Positions 23,340-35,497 of a stretch of DNA of 64,000 bases are shown here, in pieces. The position numbers and the translations under genes were made by a program. The stretch's first letter is position 1; each line of letters starts with the position of its first letter. Source of the stretch: Nageia nagi (taxonomy: Eukaryota; Pinophyta); contig JBITNC010000001.1 of assembly GCA_050084985.1 (NCBI GenBank), forward strand, positions 123,442,001-123,506,000, written 5' to 3'. Under the pieces are notes generated by a model, which was not told the DNA's origin, did not search any database, and saw only the letters and a program-made list of their open reading frames with translations.

Positions 23340-26300
23340 TAGTCAATGCTTGGGCAATATCACCACTCCCAATTTCTTTCATAGGTACTCAAAAACTTCT
23401 TTGGGTAATGGTTTAGTAAATATATCTACTACTTGCTCTGATGTGAGAATAAATTCTAAATTTACCTCTCCTTCTGCAACCTTTTCCTTCAAAAAATGAT
23501 ATCAAATGGCAATACATTTTGTTCTTGAATGCATGACTGGATTCTTAGAAATATTGATTGCACTTGTGTTATCACACATAATTGAAATAGGCTTAGTGAT
23601 CTGAATCCCTAGATCTTTCATCATTTGTTTTATTTACATAACCTATGTACAACATGATGTCACTGCTATGTACTCTACTTCTACGATGGATAATGATATC
23701 GATTCTTGTTTCTTACTATGCCAACAGACAAGATTATTACCCAAGTAAAATGCACCACCACTAGTGCTTTTCTTATCATCTACACATCATGCCCAATCTG
23801 CATCTGAGAAAGTAATGAGTGTGAAATCTTTTCCTTTGGGATACCATAGGCCATAGTCCATTGTACCTTTAAGGTACCAAAAAATCTATTTTACTACAGT
23901 CACATGTGTTTCCTTTGGACTTACTTAGAACCTTTGCAACCATATACACTGCCTGAAGTATGTCAGGTCTGGTAGCTGTCAAATATAATAGGCTCCCAAT
24001 CATTGACCTATACATAGTCTGATCTACTGATGGTGACTTATCATCCTTGTTTAGCTTGCAGCCTGTCGTCATAGGAGTGCTCATAGGCTTGCAATCCTCC
24101 ATAGTGAACTTTTTCAACATCTCTTTAACATACTTGATTTGCGAAATAAAAATGCCATTCTTTAATTGATTAACTTGTAAACTAAGAAAATATGAATGTT
24201 CACCTATCATTGACATTTCAAACTCTATTTGCATTTGGTTAGCAAAATTTTTGCACATTTCATCTTTGCTACCTCCAAAAATAATATCATCTACATAAAC
24301 AATAATGATAACTTGATGATTATTTTTAGATTTAATATAGAGATTACTGTCCACCATACCCTTTTTAAAACCTTGCTGATGTAGATATGTATCAAGTCTA
24401 GAGTACCATGCTCGGGTGCTTGTTTTAGACCATAAAGTGCTTTTTTAATTTATACACAAAATTTGGATTCTCACTTATCTGAAATCCATCTGGCTACTCA
24501 ATATAAACTTCTTCATTAAGATTTCCATTCAAAAATGCTGATTTTACATCTATTTGATAAACTTTGAAGTTTTTATATACTGCCAAAGCAAGAAACATAC
24601 AGATAGCTTCTAATCTAGCAACAGGAGCAAAAGTTTCTTCAAAATCAATACCTTCAACTTGAGCATACCCTTTACAAACCAATCTTGGTTTGTTTCTTAT
24701 TACTTTTCCATCTTCATTAAGCTTATTGTGAAAAACCCACTTGGTGCCAATCACATTTTTATTTTTGGGCCTTTGTACCAACTCCCAAGTTTGATTCTTT
24801 TCAATTTGGTCTAGTTTCTCATCCATTGCTTTGATCCAACTTTCGTCCTGACTTGCCTCTGCAACATTTTTTGGTTCTATGCTTGAGAGAAGAGAATATG
24901 TTCTTATTGTTCTTCTTATTTGAACTCTAGTATCTAGATCTCCAATTATTTGCTCAGTTGGATGATCTTTTTGCCATTTACCTGTCTTGTGTTTTTGATT
25001 TTCTTCTATTTTTGAACCATTATGTGAGTTACCTGAGCCATTCTTTGGTTGATTTTCTAGTTGTTCCTCTACCTCATCTACCTCAATATATTCTAGAAAA
25101 TTTTCATTATCTTTTGAAGGTACTCTTAGTTCATCAATCTTGACATCCACACTCTCAACAATTTTTCTAAGTCTTTTATTGTAACATTTGTGAGTTTTGC
25201 TTTTTATTGAGTAACCAAGAAATATACCTTCATCCGCTCTATCATCAAACTTACCAAGATTTTCTTCTGTCCTCTTGATGTAGTACTTACTCCCAAATAC
25301 TTTGAAGTATTTTGCTGATGCCTTTTTACTGAACCATAATTCATAGGGTGTCTTATTCTCATGGGGCCTCAACATACATATGTTCTAAATATAAACCGCC
25401 ATGTGGACTGCTTCTTTCCAAAACTTATCAGCTATGTGGCTTTCTATCAACATTGTTCATGCCATTTCTTGAACTGACCTATTTTTTCTTTCTACTACAC
25501 CATTTTGCTAAGGTGTTCTTGTTGCTGAAAACTATCTCCTGATACCATACTCATGATAGAATTCATTAAAATCATCTGAAATGAATTCACCTCCTCCATC
25601 TGATCTTAAACATTTGATTCTTCTTCCAATCTGATTTTTTGCTAGGTTCTTGAAGGTCTTAAATTTTTCAAGTGCTTCTGACTTGTGTTTCAAGAATAGT
25701 ATCTATGTCATCCTAGAATAATAATCTATACATAGCATGAAGTACCTATCCCCATTTAAACTTTATGTTCTCATAGGACCACACAAATCAGTATGAACAA
25801 GCTCTAATGGTTTGCTGGAATAGTATTCCTTTATCTTGAAAGTGGATCTAGTGAGCTTACCCTTTTGTCATGAAGAACAAATACTACTTGGTGGTTTTTT
25901 GATACTTGGTATATCTCAAACTACTCTCTTTGAACAAATTTTAACCAAATTATCAAAACTGATGTGTCCAAGTTGCTTATGCCAAAGTCAATCTTCATCC
26001 TCCTTTCCGAGTAGACATGATCCATTTGAAGTCTCTTTCAATGTATATAGATTTCTGGATGTCCTTGTACCAACTGCAACTAACCTGCCACTGTTTGTTC
26101 TTCTAATTTCACATCCATGTTTCTTGAATATTACATCATGTCCTCTGTCATAAATCTAACTAACACTCAGCAAGCTATGTTTCAACTAGATCATGAATAA
26201 TACTTCTTCTAACTTGATCTTTTCATCATTAATATTAACTGTACCTCTACCGATAATCTTTGCTCCATCATTATTGCCAAATTTTACTGATCCCCCTTCA

Positions 26301-26490
26301 TGTTGTTCTAATTTTTCAAATCTTCTTTTATCCCCGGTCATGTGGCTAGAGCAACCACTATCCAGTATCCAAAGAGCTAGTTTATTCTCTGCTTTAAGAG
26401 CTATTTGTACTATTAGAGATTCTTTTTCATCTTTTGGTTGCTCCTTCTCTTTCCATATCTTCTTGATACCTATTTTAGATTCATGTATTG
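23340..26490 (-). pseudogene. Element D pol: integrase, reverse transcriptase, RNase H (Copia type), broken
   Basis: Minus-strand order is integrase, then RT, then RNase H, which defines Ty1/Copia. The GAG-pre-integrase 'LWHKQLGHISFDNL' is near 25960-26000. The integrase catalytic triad is still visible as 'HTDLCGP' (near 25790), 'SDGGGEF' (near 25600) and 'NGVVERKN' (near 25490). RT runs through '[16 protein letters not shown]' and '[11 protein letters not shown]' in the open piece 24494-25375. The catalytic YVDD is intact at 24286-24297 in the piece 23869-24357. RNase H motifs 'DNTSAINISKNPV' and 'DIFTKPLP' lie at about 23390-23600. Stops and frame changes break it, for example within integrase and after 24494. 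Confidence 0.9.
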
Positions 26491-26530
26491 TCTCTTCCTA
26501 TTTATTTTGTTGTACCTATCTTTCTAGAAT

Positions 26531-28407
26531 TTATCTATTATATCTCATGCCTTGTGACTGAAAAGATCTTTGTTGAAATTGATTTTGAAAAAATGTTCTC
26601 TTGCAATTTCTTGTAGTATGACCATAGTTGTGACAATTATAACATTCTACAGCATAATCCATCAATGGTGCAAACATATTTCTACTTGAAAAATTCCTTG
26701 GACCTATATTATATTTGCATTCAAAGATTCTATGTCCATACCCATTGCACTTACAATAATAACCAGAAAAGGATTGAGTGAACCTAGGTTGTGGACTTTG
26801 CCACATTACAGTAGGTGCTAGAAATCTTCTTCTTCTTTGATGTACGACATGTTCAAATCCATCATTGTCCATATACCTATCATTTCTAGTAGTATTATTT
26901 TGTCTTCTATGAAATGGTTGTTCTTGATTAACTAGTTTCTTTTCCTCTTTGATTTCTGATTTTTTATTTGCATTCTTAGAGGTTTGTCTTTTTTCAAAAC
27001 CCAAACCAAATTTAATATTTGGTGCTCTCTAGTTCTGTAAGATTTCATTTAGCTTTAAAGATCTTCCCTCAAGTTTATGATACTCACTAATCTTATGACT
27101 CATCTCTTCCAATTGAAGATTCAATCATGTAATCTCTACTTCTAATTTGCTGTAGTACTCAACTTTGGTAGTGATTTGTTCTTCAAGATCCTCAGTTATT
27201 TTCTACATTTCTTCCACCTATACTTTTAAGCTTATAATAACTTCATTTACATCATCAAGTTTTCGAGAAGTTTTTCGATATTTTTTCCTTTCTATCTCTA
27301 ATTCTTCTAGAGTTGCAATTAATTCTTCTTCTAGATTAACTTCTGCTTCAACTTCTTCTTCATCAATTTCTTCTTCTAATTTTTATTTCAATTCTAGTTT
27401 TTCTTCTTCAAATGCCATGAAGAGAGCTTCATCAACCTCTTCTTCTGAGTCTTCATGTGAACTGAATTATGATGAACTAATATTTTTGGAAATAAAATTT
27501 TTCTTCTTGAAATTACCTTTTCTGAAATTTGATTTTATTTTCCATCCATTTCTCTCTCTGTGCGAACTTTTATCATCTTTATTCTTCTCATTGTGTGGAC
27601 ATTTAGCTGCAAAGTACCATACACCTCCACAATTGAAACATTTAAATGGTAATTTTCCTCTATATTTACCTTTTGTTCCTTTCTTTAACTTACGAACAAA
27701 ATTCACTTCTAATTCATCAGATGTCTCTTCTTCATCAGATTTTGGCATTGCTTTTATTTTCTTCTTTGCTTTGAAAGTAGTTTCCCTGCCAATAGATTTT
27801 TCTTTTTCTATTCTCATTTCATAAGCAGTTAGAGAACCATGCATTTCATCCATATTAAAAGTATTTAAATCTTTTGCTTCTTCTATGGTAGAAACTTTTG
27901 AATCAAATCTTTGCGGAAGTGAGCGTAATACCTTTTTCATAATAACTGCATCTTCAATCTTTTCTCTGAGGCCTCTAATCACATTGGTTACTTCATTGAC
28001 CCTTAGCATGTATGCTTTTATGTTTTCATCTTCATTCATCTTTAAACTCTCAAACTGTGCTCGGTGAGTTTGAAGCTTAGCCTCTTTTATCTTTATGTCT
28101 CCCTCATGAATGCTTTTCAGTTTATCCTATATTTCTTTTGCCGATTCATAATTCATCACTTTTACTAGCTCACTATCTACCAATCCGCATATGATAGTAT
28201 TTTTAACCTTCGAGTTATTTTCATATGCCTTCTTAGCAGCTGCATCTGTAATAGGCGTAGTAGGTGTGGTATAACCATTTTTTGTGGCCTCCCAAATCTC
28301 ATATCCCAAAGCACTAGATATGTCTGCATTCTGAGTCTCTAAAAAGAATAATTAGTACCATCAAATAATGGAGCTTTATTTGAAGAAAACCCTTCACCTG
28401 AAGTCAT
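26531..28407 (-). pseudogene. Element D gag (UBN2 type with zinc knuckles), broken
   Basis: The frame starts at an ATG (28405-28407) about 50 bp from the primer site. It has the usual Copia Gag start (APLFDGTNYSF, then a stop), then 'TDAAAKKAYENNSKV' (28127-28309). 27467-28039 holds the UBN2 domain ('LRSLPQRFDSKV', 'LTAYEMRIE') and a knuckle CFNCGGVWYFAAKC in which the zinc-binding histidine is tyrosine. A Glu/Lys-rich, probably coiled-coil stretch follows (27005-27400). 26531-27004 has two more knuckles: 'CNGYGHRIFEC' and an intact CYNCHNYGHTTRNC. The extended Gag with late knuckles is like the SIRE-type Copia elements. Confidence 0.88.
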
Positions 28408-28454
28408 TGCGACACACCCAAGATCTCCCTAGCTGATTATGCTAAAATAGGAAA

Positions 28455-28468
28455 CTGCTCTGATACCA
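28455..28468 (-). promoter_or_regulatory. primer-binding site of element D (tRNA-iMet type)
   Basis: The minus strand reads TGGTATCAGAGCAG, the standard plant sequence complementary to the 3' end of initiator methionine tRNA. It begins two bases inside the 5' LTR, the typical Copia arrangement. Confidence 0.93.
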
Positions 28469-28470
28469 AT

Positions 28471-30396
28471 TATTGAACTATGTGTGACACTGAGAGGGGG
28501 AGTGAATCAGTGTTTCAATTTTAAAATTTTAAATCTAGAAACTTTAAATAGTGTAGTAGAGAAATAAAACCAAATAGAGCAAGCATACCAAGATAGCAAA
28601 CACACAATACAAGATATAACGAGGTTCACCAATGTGGCTACATCCCCAGAAAAGATTGCTTGGACTTCAATCCAAATCCAGCCATTGTAAAGCACCAACT
28701 TTACACATAATTTATCAGCACCAATTGAAAGGAGCACAACCCCTAAGCTTTGCAACACCCACTACAAGGAGCACCAACCCCACTTGCCAAGCACCCACTT
28801 GATAGATTTAATAAGATGGAATGAAAGATTGATAACCAGTTACCCAAGACCCGGAATGGTCTAGCTCAAAACTTTTCTCACAAAATACAATCTGAATCAT
28901 ATTCTATTTTCTTTATGCTCATACCAATAGCTCTCAATTCATCTGTAATCTGAAACCCTTTTAATTCATACACATTTGCTTTAGATTCCTGTCTACTGAA
29001 AAATGCTCAAAATCGAATTAAGAAACTTTGCTCATATCACTGAAAGGGATACCATTATTTTTCACTAAGAAAACTCCTCGTATTCTAAATCAAAACTGAT
29101 ATAATTTCTTACAAGTATCTAGAACTTCCAACACTTATAGAATTATTAAGAAAACATTCATTTTTGAGATATCCGTTACTCATACATACTTCACACATCT
29201 CTCAATAACAAACTACATTGCCAAAACACAAACCTAGAAAAATTCAAATTTATTCAAACTGGTTGAAGATAATACCTTGAATGCACTCAGAACGTGTGTT
29301 CCATGTCCATATGGCACAAAATGGTATGACGAATTTCACATAGATGCCGAAATACCTTTTAAAAAAGTGTCATATGATAAAAGAAATCTTGAGCCTTAAA
29401 TAGAAGTGCATAACTGAGATATAAAATAAAAGGAAAGAGCATTTTGTCAAACCATACACACTATTCCTTTTTGCTTGTCACTTAAAACCATTGTCGGCCA
29501 AAACTGAAAATTAAGAAAAAAAGCTCTAACAACTTTTTCGATGAGCTATAACTTCTTACTGAGTGCACAGTTTAACATGAAATTTGGACCACATGTTTTT
29601 CATATAACCAAATACATTCTATCCAAATTCAAAGCTTTAACTCCTCATAGTTTGCACACAACACATTTTGGAAAGTGGCCTCTGACACAGATTTCATAGG
29701 TATTTTGTTATGCTTGGATTTGTGCAAGTTATAGGTTCTCATAGTTCGAGGCCTCAAAATCAAGATGGTTCAAAAGATAGATTTGTTCATCTCATTAAGT
29801 TATACATATACAAACTTTGAAATTCTAAATTTGAAGACTTTTAGAGCCCAAAACAACCAACCTACTATTTCCAAAATTTATGCTCAAATAGTCAAAAAGT
29901 TACGGAGTGGCATTTTGCAGCTTGTACCATTTCTTCCTTGATTATCATCTTGCTATGAAATTTGGACCACACCTTATTGGTATATATTACTATATATTAT
30001 TTAAATTTCAACCTTTGATTCATCACCATTTGCTTGTAATTCAAATTGTACAAAGCCAATTTTACACAAATTTTTGACTGCACCATAATCCACAAGAGTG
30101 CCCAAAACTAAACCAACATGAAATTTGACCGTTCCAATGCTTCAGACAAGTTTGTTATCAACCCAACAACTGATCCAAACCATCTCTCCTGTTCATCACC
30201 TTCCATTTGTAATTTGGCCCTCTTGACAACTTTTGGTACCTCATGACAACTTTTGGTCCCTTTATCGTTTTTGCATCCGACAACTTTGTAGATCTTGTCG
30301 ATGTTATTTATTTGACATGTGCAACCATATGAACCTTATGCACATTGATCTCATCGTGTTGACAACAATGACAACACTGCTACACCATACTCAACA
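28471..30396 (-). repeat. Element D 5' LTR (right in the window)
   Basis: Aligns with 21139-23129. Its inner edge reads TATTGAACTATGTG where the other LTR has TGTTGAATTATGTG, so the terminal TG has mutated to TA. It is about 65 bp shorter than the other LTR, partly from a deletion near 29360. The two LTRs differ at many positions by eye, so the insertion is not recent. Confidence 0.9.
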
Positions 30397-30898
30397 TAAT
30401 ATAATGAATGGGCATACTTGCTTCATCATAATCATATTTTTATTGATGTAGTGAGTGCCCAGGACCCTTGTTTTATATTTATAATCCCAATTTGGAAAAG
30501 GATGATACAAAATGGTACAAATTGTTAGGATACCCTAGGGTTAGAGTTATTAGGCTAGGATTCCATGATTATATGATTAGTAGCAACTTTTCGGAATGAA
30601 AGTATGTTTTTAGGCTATATCAAGAGTAAAGGTAATTTGCCCCCTACTTTTAAAAAAATCAACCATGGAAAGCCTAGCATGGATGTTGGCATGAGTGCAG
30701 ACACTAGGTTAGTAGATAGGTTACCAAGTGTAGGGAGGGTTTTCCAAGCTATTTGTGATAGTAAGTGTGTGTTTAGAAAATAAAAATAAAATTTTTCTTG
30801 CATGGTTTACATGAAATTACAAAATTATTTATCATGGAGCTGGATCTCATGTCTAGAAGCTAAAAATAACGTATGAGATGGCCTGATAAGCTAAATAA

Positions 30899-31945
30899 AG
30901 AGTTATCCTTCATGGTATTCATGGGTGAGTAAGGGAAAGATGACATGGATCCACAAGAGTATGGAAGCATATTGGAAGATGATAGATGGACTTTTGTATG
31001 GTAAATGGTTGAATTAAATTCTAACATATAATTTTGGTTTGCAGGGGATGTTATCTATAGACCCTATGTTGGTTTACCCTATTGGCCAAATGGTATTATA
31101 AGGTGAGTTTGATTGGCAAAGAAATCCTTATTTGCAAACAAGAAAAATATTTGTTAAATCCTATAGACTGGAGAGGGTTTAAACATAATTTGGTAAGAGA
31201 TAGGAAATTCCGCCTGAATACAAATTTTTGCTAAGGATTGGAAGGTATAGGGAAAATAACCCTAACATATTTAATACTGCACCAAAATGGGCATAAGAGT
31301 GGGATGTTCCTCATGATCATGGTTCCAGGAGTGATACATATGATGAGGGTGTTGAGGCACCTAATGGGCCTCAATTTGACCAAGAGTACCTATCATGGTG
31401 GGTTGGAACAAGAACTAATCCCTTAGGATTATATGGATTGGATAGAATAGAGAGGCTATAGAGGGAGAAGTTGAGGAAGAAGAGGGTAAGGAAGAGGAAG
31501 AAGAAGAACATGATATACATATGGAGGCTTTACCTCATCATGAGTAATAAGGTGGATGGGAGGATGTTCCTAGTGAAATTCTCATTGCTAAGACTTGACA
31601 CGACCTGAGAATCAATTGAGTAAATATTTTACTCTTGTACCTATATGTTAGTCCTTACAAAAAAATGACACATAACTAATATGTATTTATTATTTTAGTT
31701 TTATAGATAAAAAAATTGGTCTTAGATTATGGGAAGGCTGCAAGGCAACACACAAAGGAGGAGGTACAAAGCCTAAAAGAGGAGAAGGTCACTAAGGATG
31801 ATGAGCTATAAGGATTAAGGTAAGGCTAGCAATGTTGGAACAAGTTGTGGAAATATTGAAGAAGATACACAATACTTCTAATGACAAAGATTTCCTAAGA
31901 ATGATGAACCATGTGTTGGAACATAAGAAGAAGATATAATACCTC
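30899..31945 (+). pseudogene. E1 copy of PMD gene, N-terminal core deleted
   Basis: Retains the C-terminal half of a plant mobile domain protein: 'WIHKSMEAYWKMIDGLLYG', a candidate 44-bp intron (31001-31044, GT...AG), 'DVIYRPYVGLPYWPNG', then 'NGPQFDQEYLSWWVG' (near 31365-31410), an acidic stretch (near 31470-31515) and a coiled-coil tail (31712-31940). Stops and a frame change break it, including TAA where E2 has a Glu codon in the tail (near 31808). The PMD core encoded at 35498-36068 of E2 is absent, removed by a deletion between 30903 and 30904. Confidence 0.65.
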
Positions 31946-32339
31946 ATAAATAAAAAGGCTTACTTGCAAACTCCACTTGTGGCATAGGAGGAGAAAACTA
32001 GGATAAAGAGGCCTATTTGTGTAGGATAGCTTCTAATTCCAATACTGCTAAGAGTGCTAGGAGTCACCACAATACTACAAGCAATGTTAGTATAGGGAAC
32101 TAGTGTATTAGGTTGTTTATTGGTTGGAAAGAATCTATTTCATAATTTTTGATAATATATATGAGACATATTCTTATTTTGTTAAATGTGTTGTATCTAA
32201 ATGTGTGATTTTGATTTTAAGTTATTATATGTTTTAATTTTCAAAGGGAAGTAATGGAATGAATGTTTATTTTTTATTATAAGTTGTTATGTGTGAGATA
32301 AGGATGTAATGAACTATTGGTTGCACTAAGGGATTGTGA

Positions 32340-32372
32340 TATATATATATATAATATATATATATAATATAA
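32340..32372. repeat. (TA)n tract
   Basis: Interrupted TA run; a shorter version sits at the same place in E2 (49897-49911). Confidence 0.8.
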
Positions 32373-32784
32373 ATAAATACCAACATGGGCATTAGCCTTC
32401 TTAAAAGATAAAGGGCTCAAGTTATGGTTTAATTTTTTATGATTACAAATAGGGTCAAAATTTCATGAAAGACTCATAGGAAACTAAGATATTGTTCAGG
32501 TTGCAAGTTTATGAAATTTGAAGAAAAAATGAACCCTATAAGAAAAACTAGACTCATGATAGCATCCCAAAGTCACACATGGTTTAAAGAAATCTAATGG
32601 TGGAGAGGTGATAGAAAAGTATGGACTGTGCTAGAAACGTTCTAAGGAACTAGAACAATAATGTATACCTCATAATGGTATACTCTATAAATTGATGGTT
32701 TTTTGGTGATTATGAGGGAATACTATCATGGGCTTCAATTGATGGCTTATAGATGCCCTTAGTGTGGATGAGGTAAAAGATAGT

Positions 32785-33251
32785 GAATAGGGACTACTCC
32801 TCTATTCCTCCTGATATAAATATCAAGAGAATGAATATAAAATATGGCAAATTTAACATGTACAAACCTTTGAAGTGATACAATAAGAAAAAAATGCTAT
32901 TCATAGAACTTTGAGCATCTTCTTTCCATTGTAAAGAGCTTCATAATTGCCTTGGCTACCTCATTCTAGGGATAAAGAAGTGAATCAACTAGGTAAGCCA
33001 ATTTTCTTTTCTTCTATAAAGGTACCCATTGCCTGTAGAAATCTTGCACAACTGCTGCTAATATGTGCATCTCATTACAATGCCTCTTCCTTGAGTTAGC
33101 CATACCTATAGATGCCTTAATAAGCTTTGCATTGATTGCGAATTAGTGTCCATCTACTACCACTTTATATTTATCCCAAGATTCTAACACTTAACTAAAT
33201 CAACTTTGATTATGGTCATTTAGAGAATGTATGAATCCATCAATACCTCAT
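32785..33251 (-). other. spacer between E1 and E2, weak coding signal on the minus strand
   Basis: Not shared with the matching place after E2 (50331 on). The minus strand can be read with few stops as 'AKLIKASIGMANSRKRHCNE' and 'HILAAVVQDFY', which looks protein-like, but I cannot assign it to a family. Confidence 0.3.
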
Positions 33252-35497
33252 TGTAATGTTACACCTAAGTAGGACCTCATTTAGATGACCACTTTAGGTG
33301 TCAACAAATGCCCCACTTTGCAAGTATAATGAAAAACAAAATTTTGAAATGTAATTATGCTTGTAAAGAAAGTAAAAGGGAAAGAGAAGAAAAAATTGAT
33401 ACTTCCTTGGTTTAACTGAAGAATTGTCCAAATCATCAAGGAATGATTATGTATATTTCCCCCTCTTTGCCTTGGTTTTTAGATGTAATAGTTTGCATGA
33501 AGTAGAATCAACAAAGAGAAAAGAATAACTTGAAAATAAGAGAGATAAAAACACCAAACTCCAAGTATACCTAATATGGTTAACTTATAAAAGATATAGT
33601 AATATAGTGATTAATCATCATAATATTTTATAATAAATAATATAGCAATAATGAAGAAAGGATAAAATTAATATAAGATGCACATATCATCTTGAGAACA
33701 TCAAATACAAAAATACTCAATATTTAATTCTAATATGCATACATACAAGATTAGAATAATAATGTTCATATCATCATGGGGTACATAACCCACTCCTAGA
33801 TGGAACATATGCAATCAAAATCATATAATTTGACAACATCATGGGGTACATGCCCCATTCCTAGATGTGACATATGAATCATAAAGAACTAGCATGATAA
33901 TGGTTAGATTAGATCCAACCAACAAAGGTGACTCAAAGTAATGATAGAGGTTAGTTTTGACCCAACCAAAAAGGTGACTCCAAGAGAAATACCATACATC
34001 ATCATGAGATACATATCATTTTCCTAGATGTATATATGATATGCTATCATCATCATGAGTTATAATCCTAATTCCTAGATGTGATATAAAGGTGATGGTT
34101 AGTTTAGACCCAACCAACAAAGGTGACTCAAAGAGATGGTTGACTAGTTTGTTTCCCAACCATGTATGTGATTATAGTACCAATGATAATCCAGATTGTA
34201 GTGAAGGATAGAAATACTTCATGTATCTTACCCTTTATTTTGATTTATGCCTTTATATACCAACATCCATGTTAGCTTCAATGTTGGTGTTAGTTTAGGT
34301 GTTGTATGCTGGTGTTGTTGCATTTCTAGTGTTTGATCTATTTGATTATGATATTTTGATACCTAATAGAAGCTATTAAAGTATAAATTTTATAAAAAAA
34401 GTGTTTGACCCTATCACAAACATGCACAAAATGCTTTATTCTTTGACTCTATATCCATTTGTTCCTACAAAGAACCTTTTTCTTCAATATTAATTAGTCT
34501 TATATTAGGTTTTAGTTCACATTAAGGAGGAGTTGTCAATGTATCCAATGTGAGGTGATAGGTGTGAAGGAATGGTAGTGTAGATACTAGTGATCAGCAT
34601 GGGCATGAACATGAGTTCTAACATGAGGATTATGAAGGAAAAAGTTGTCCAAAATTTGGGCTAACTATTGCAATTTCTAAGAAATTAGTAAAGATCATGA
34701 TATAAGAGGTGTAGTGGTGCAAGGTGACCAATGGTTATTGGTTATTTCGTAAAATATATCCTATTTTTTATTTAAATAGGCTAAATTGGTGGTTTATTTT
34801 CATTTGTACTATGTGAATTTTGAGCTCTAGTGTAGGCTAGTTAGTGTGCTTATTATGGCAAGATTAGTGGATTCCCAGGAGGTTTGAGTGATCAAGTAAG
34901 TATTTTATATATGTGTATAAATGTATTAACTTGATTTGGGATAGATTTACCAAGATTGTAACCAAATTGGTTATGTAGGATAAAGATTACGGATCAAGAT
35001 AATCAATGGGCATACTTGCTTCATCATAATCATGTTTTTACTAATGTAGTGAGTGCCGAGGACCCTTATTTTAAATTTATAATCCTAATTTGGAAAAGGA
35101 TGATACAAAATGGTAGAAATTATTAGGATACCCTAGGGTTAGATTTACTAGGCTAGGACTTCCATGATTGTACAATTAGTAGTGGCTTTTAGGAATGAAA
35201 GTATGTTTTAGGCTATATCAAGGGTAAAGGTAATTTGCCCCTACTTTTAAAAAAATCAACCATGGAAAGCCTAGCATGGATGTTGTTGTGAGTGTTGACA
35301 CTAGGTTGGCAGATAGGTTACCAAGTGTAGGGAGAGTTTTCCAAGCTATTGTTATATTAAGTGTGTGTTCAGAAAAATAAAATAAAATTTTTCTTGCATG
35401 GTTTACATGAAATTGGAAAATTATTTCTCATGGAGCTAGACCTCATGTCTAGAAGCTAAAAATAATGTATGAGATGGCCTAATAAGCTAAATAATGA

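Larger units (their letters stand above)
21139..30396 (-). mobile_element. Element D: complete Ty1/Copia retrotransposon, inactive
   Basis: Minus-strand element of 9,258 bp with LTRs at both ends, primer site, gag, integrase, reverse transcriptase, RNase H and polypurine tract in Copia order. It sits inside unit E1. Flanks are CAATA (21134-21138) and TAATA (30397-30401), a 5-bp target duplication with one difference. Removing the element and one flank copy restores a 20-bp stretch that matches 34987-35006 of the uninterrupted copy E2 at 18 of 20 positions. The coding sequence has many stops and no part is fully intact. Confidence 0.92.
19395..32784 (+). repeat. Unit E1: first copy of a PMD-carrying repeat, split by Copia element D
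   Basis: 19395-21138 aligns with 33252-34997, 30402-30903 with 35003-35500, 30904-31773 with 36122-36991, and 31774-32784 with 49332-50330. E1 and E2 are therefore direct copies in tandem. E1 lacks about 620 bp (35502-36121 of E2) that encode the core of the PMD. The break between the first two blocks is the insertion of element D. Confidence 0.8.

Noticed and set aside
26193-28067. Long plus-strand frames rich in Ser/Phe (for example 27165-27824)
   Set aside because: They are the complement of the Copia gag coding strand; the minus-strand translation has recognisable domains.
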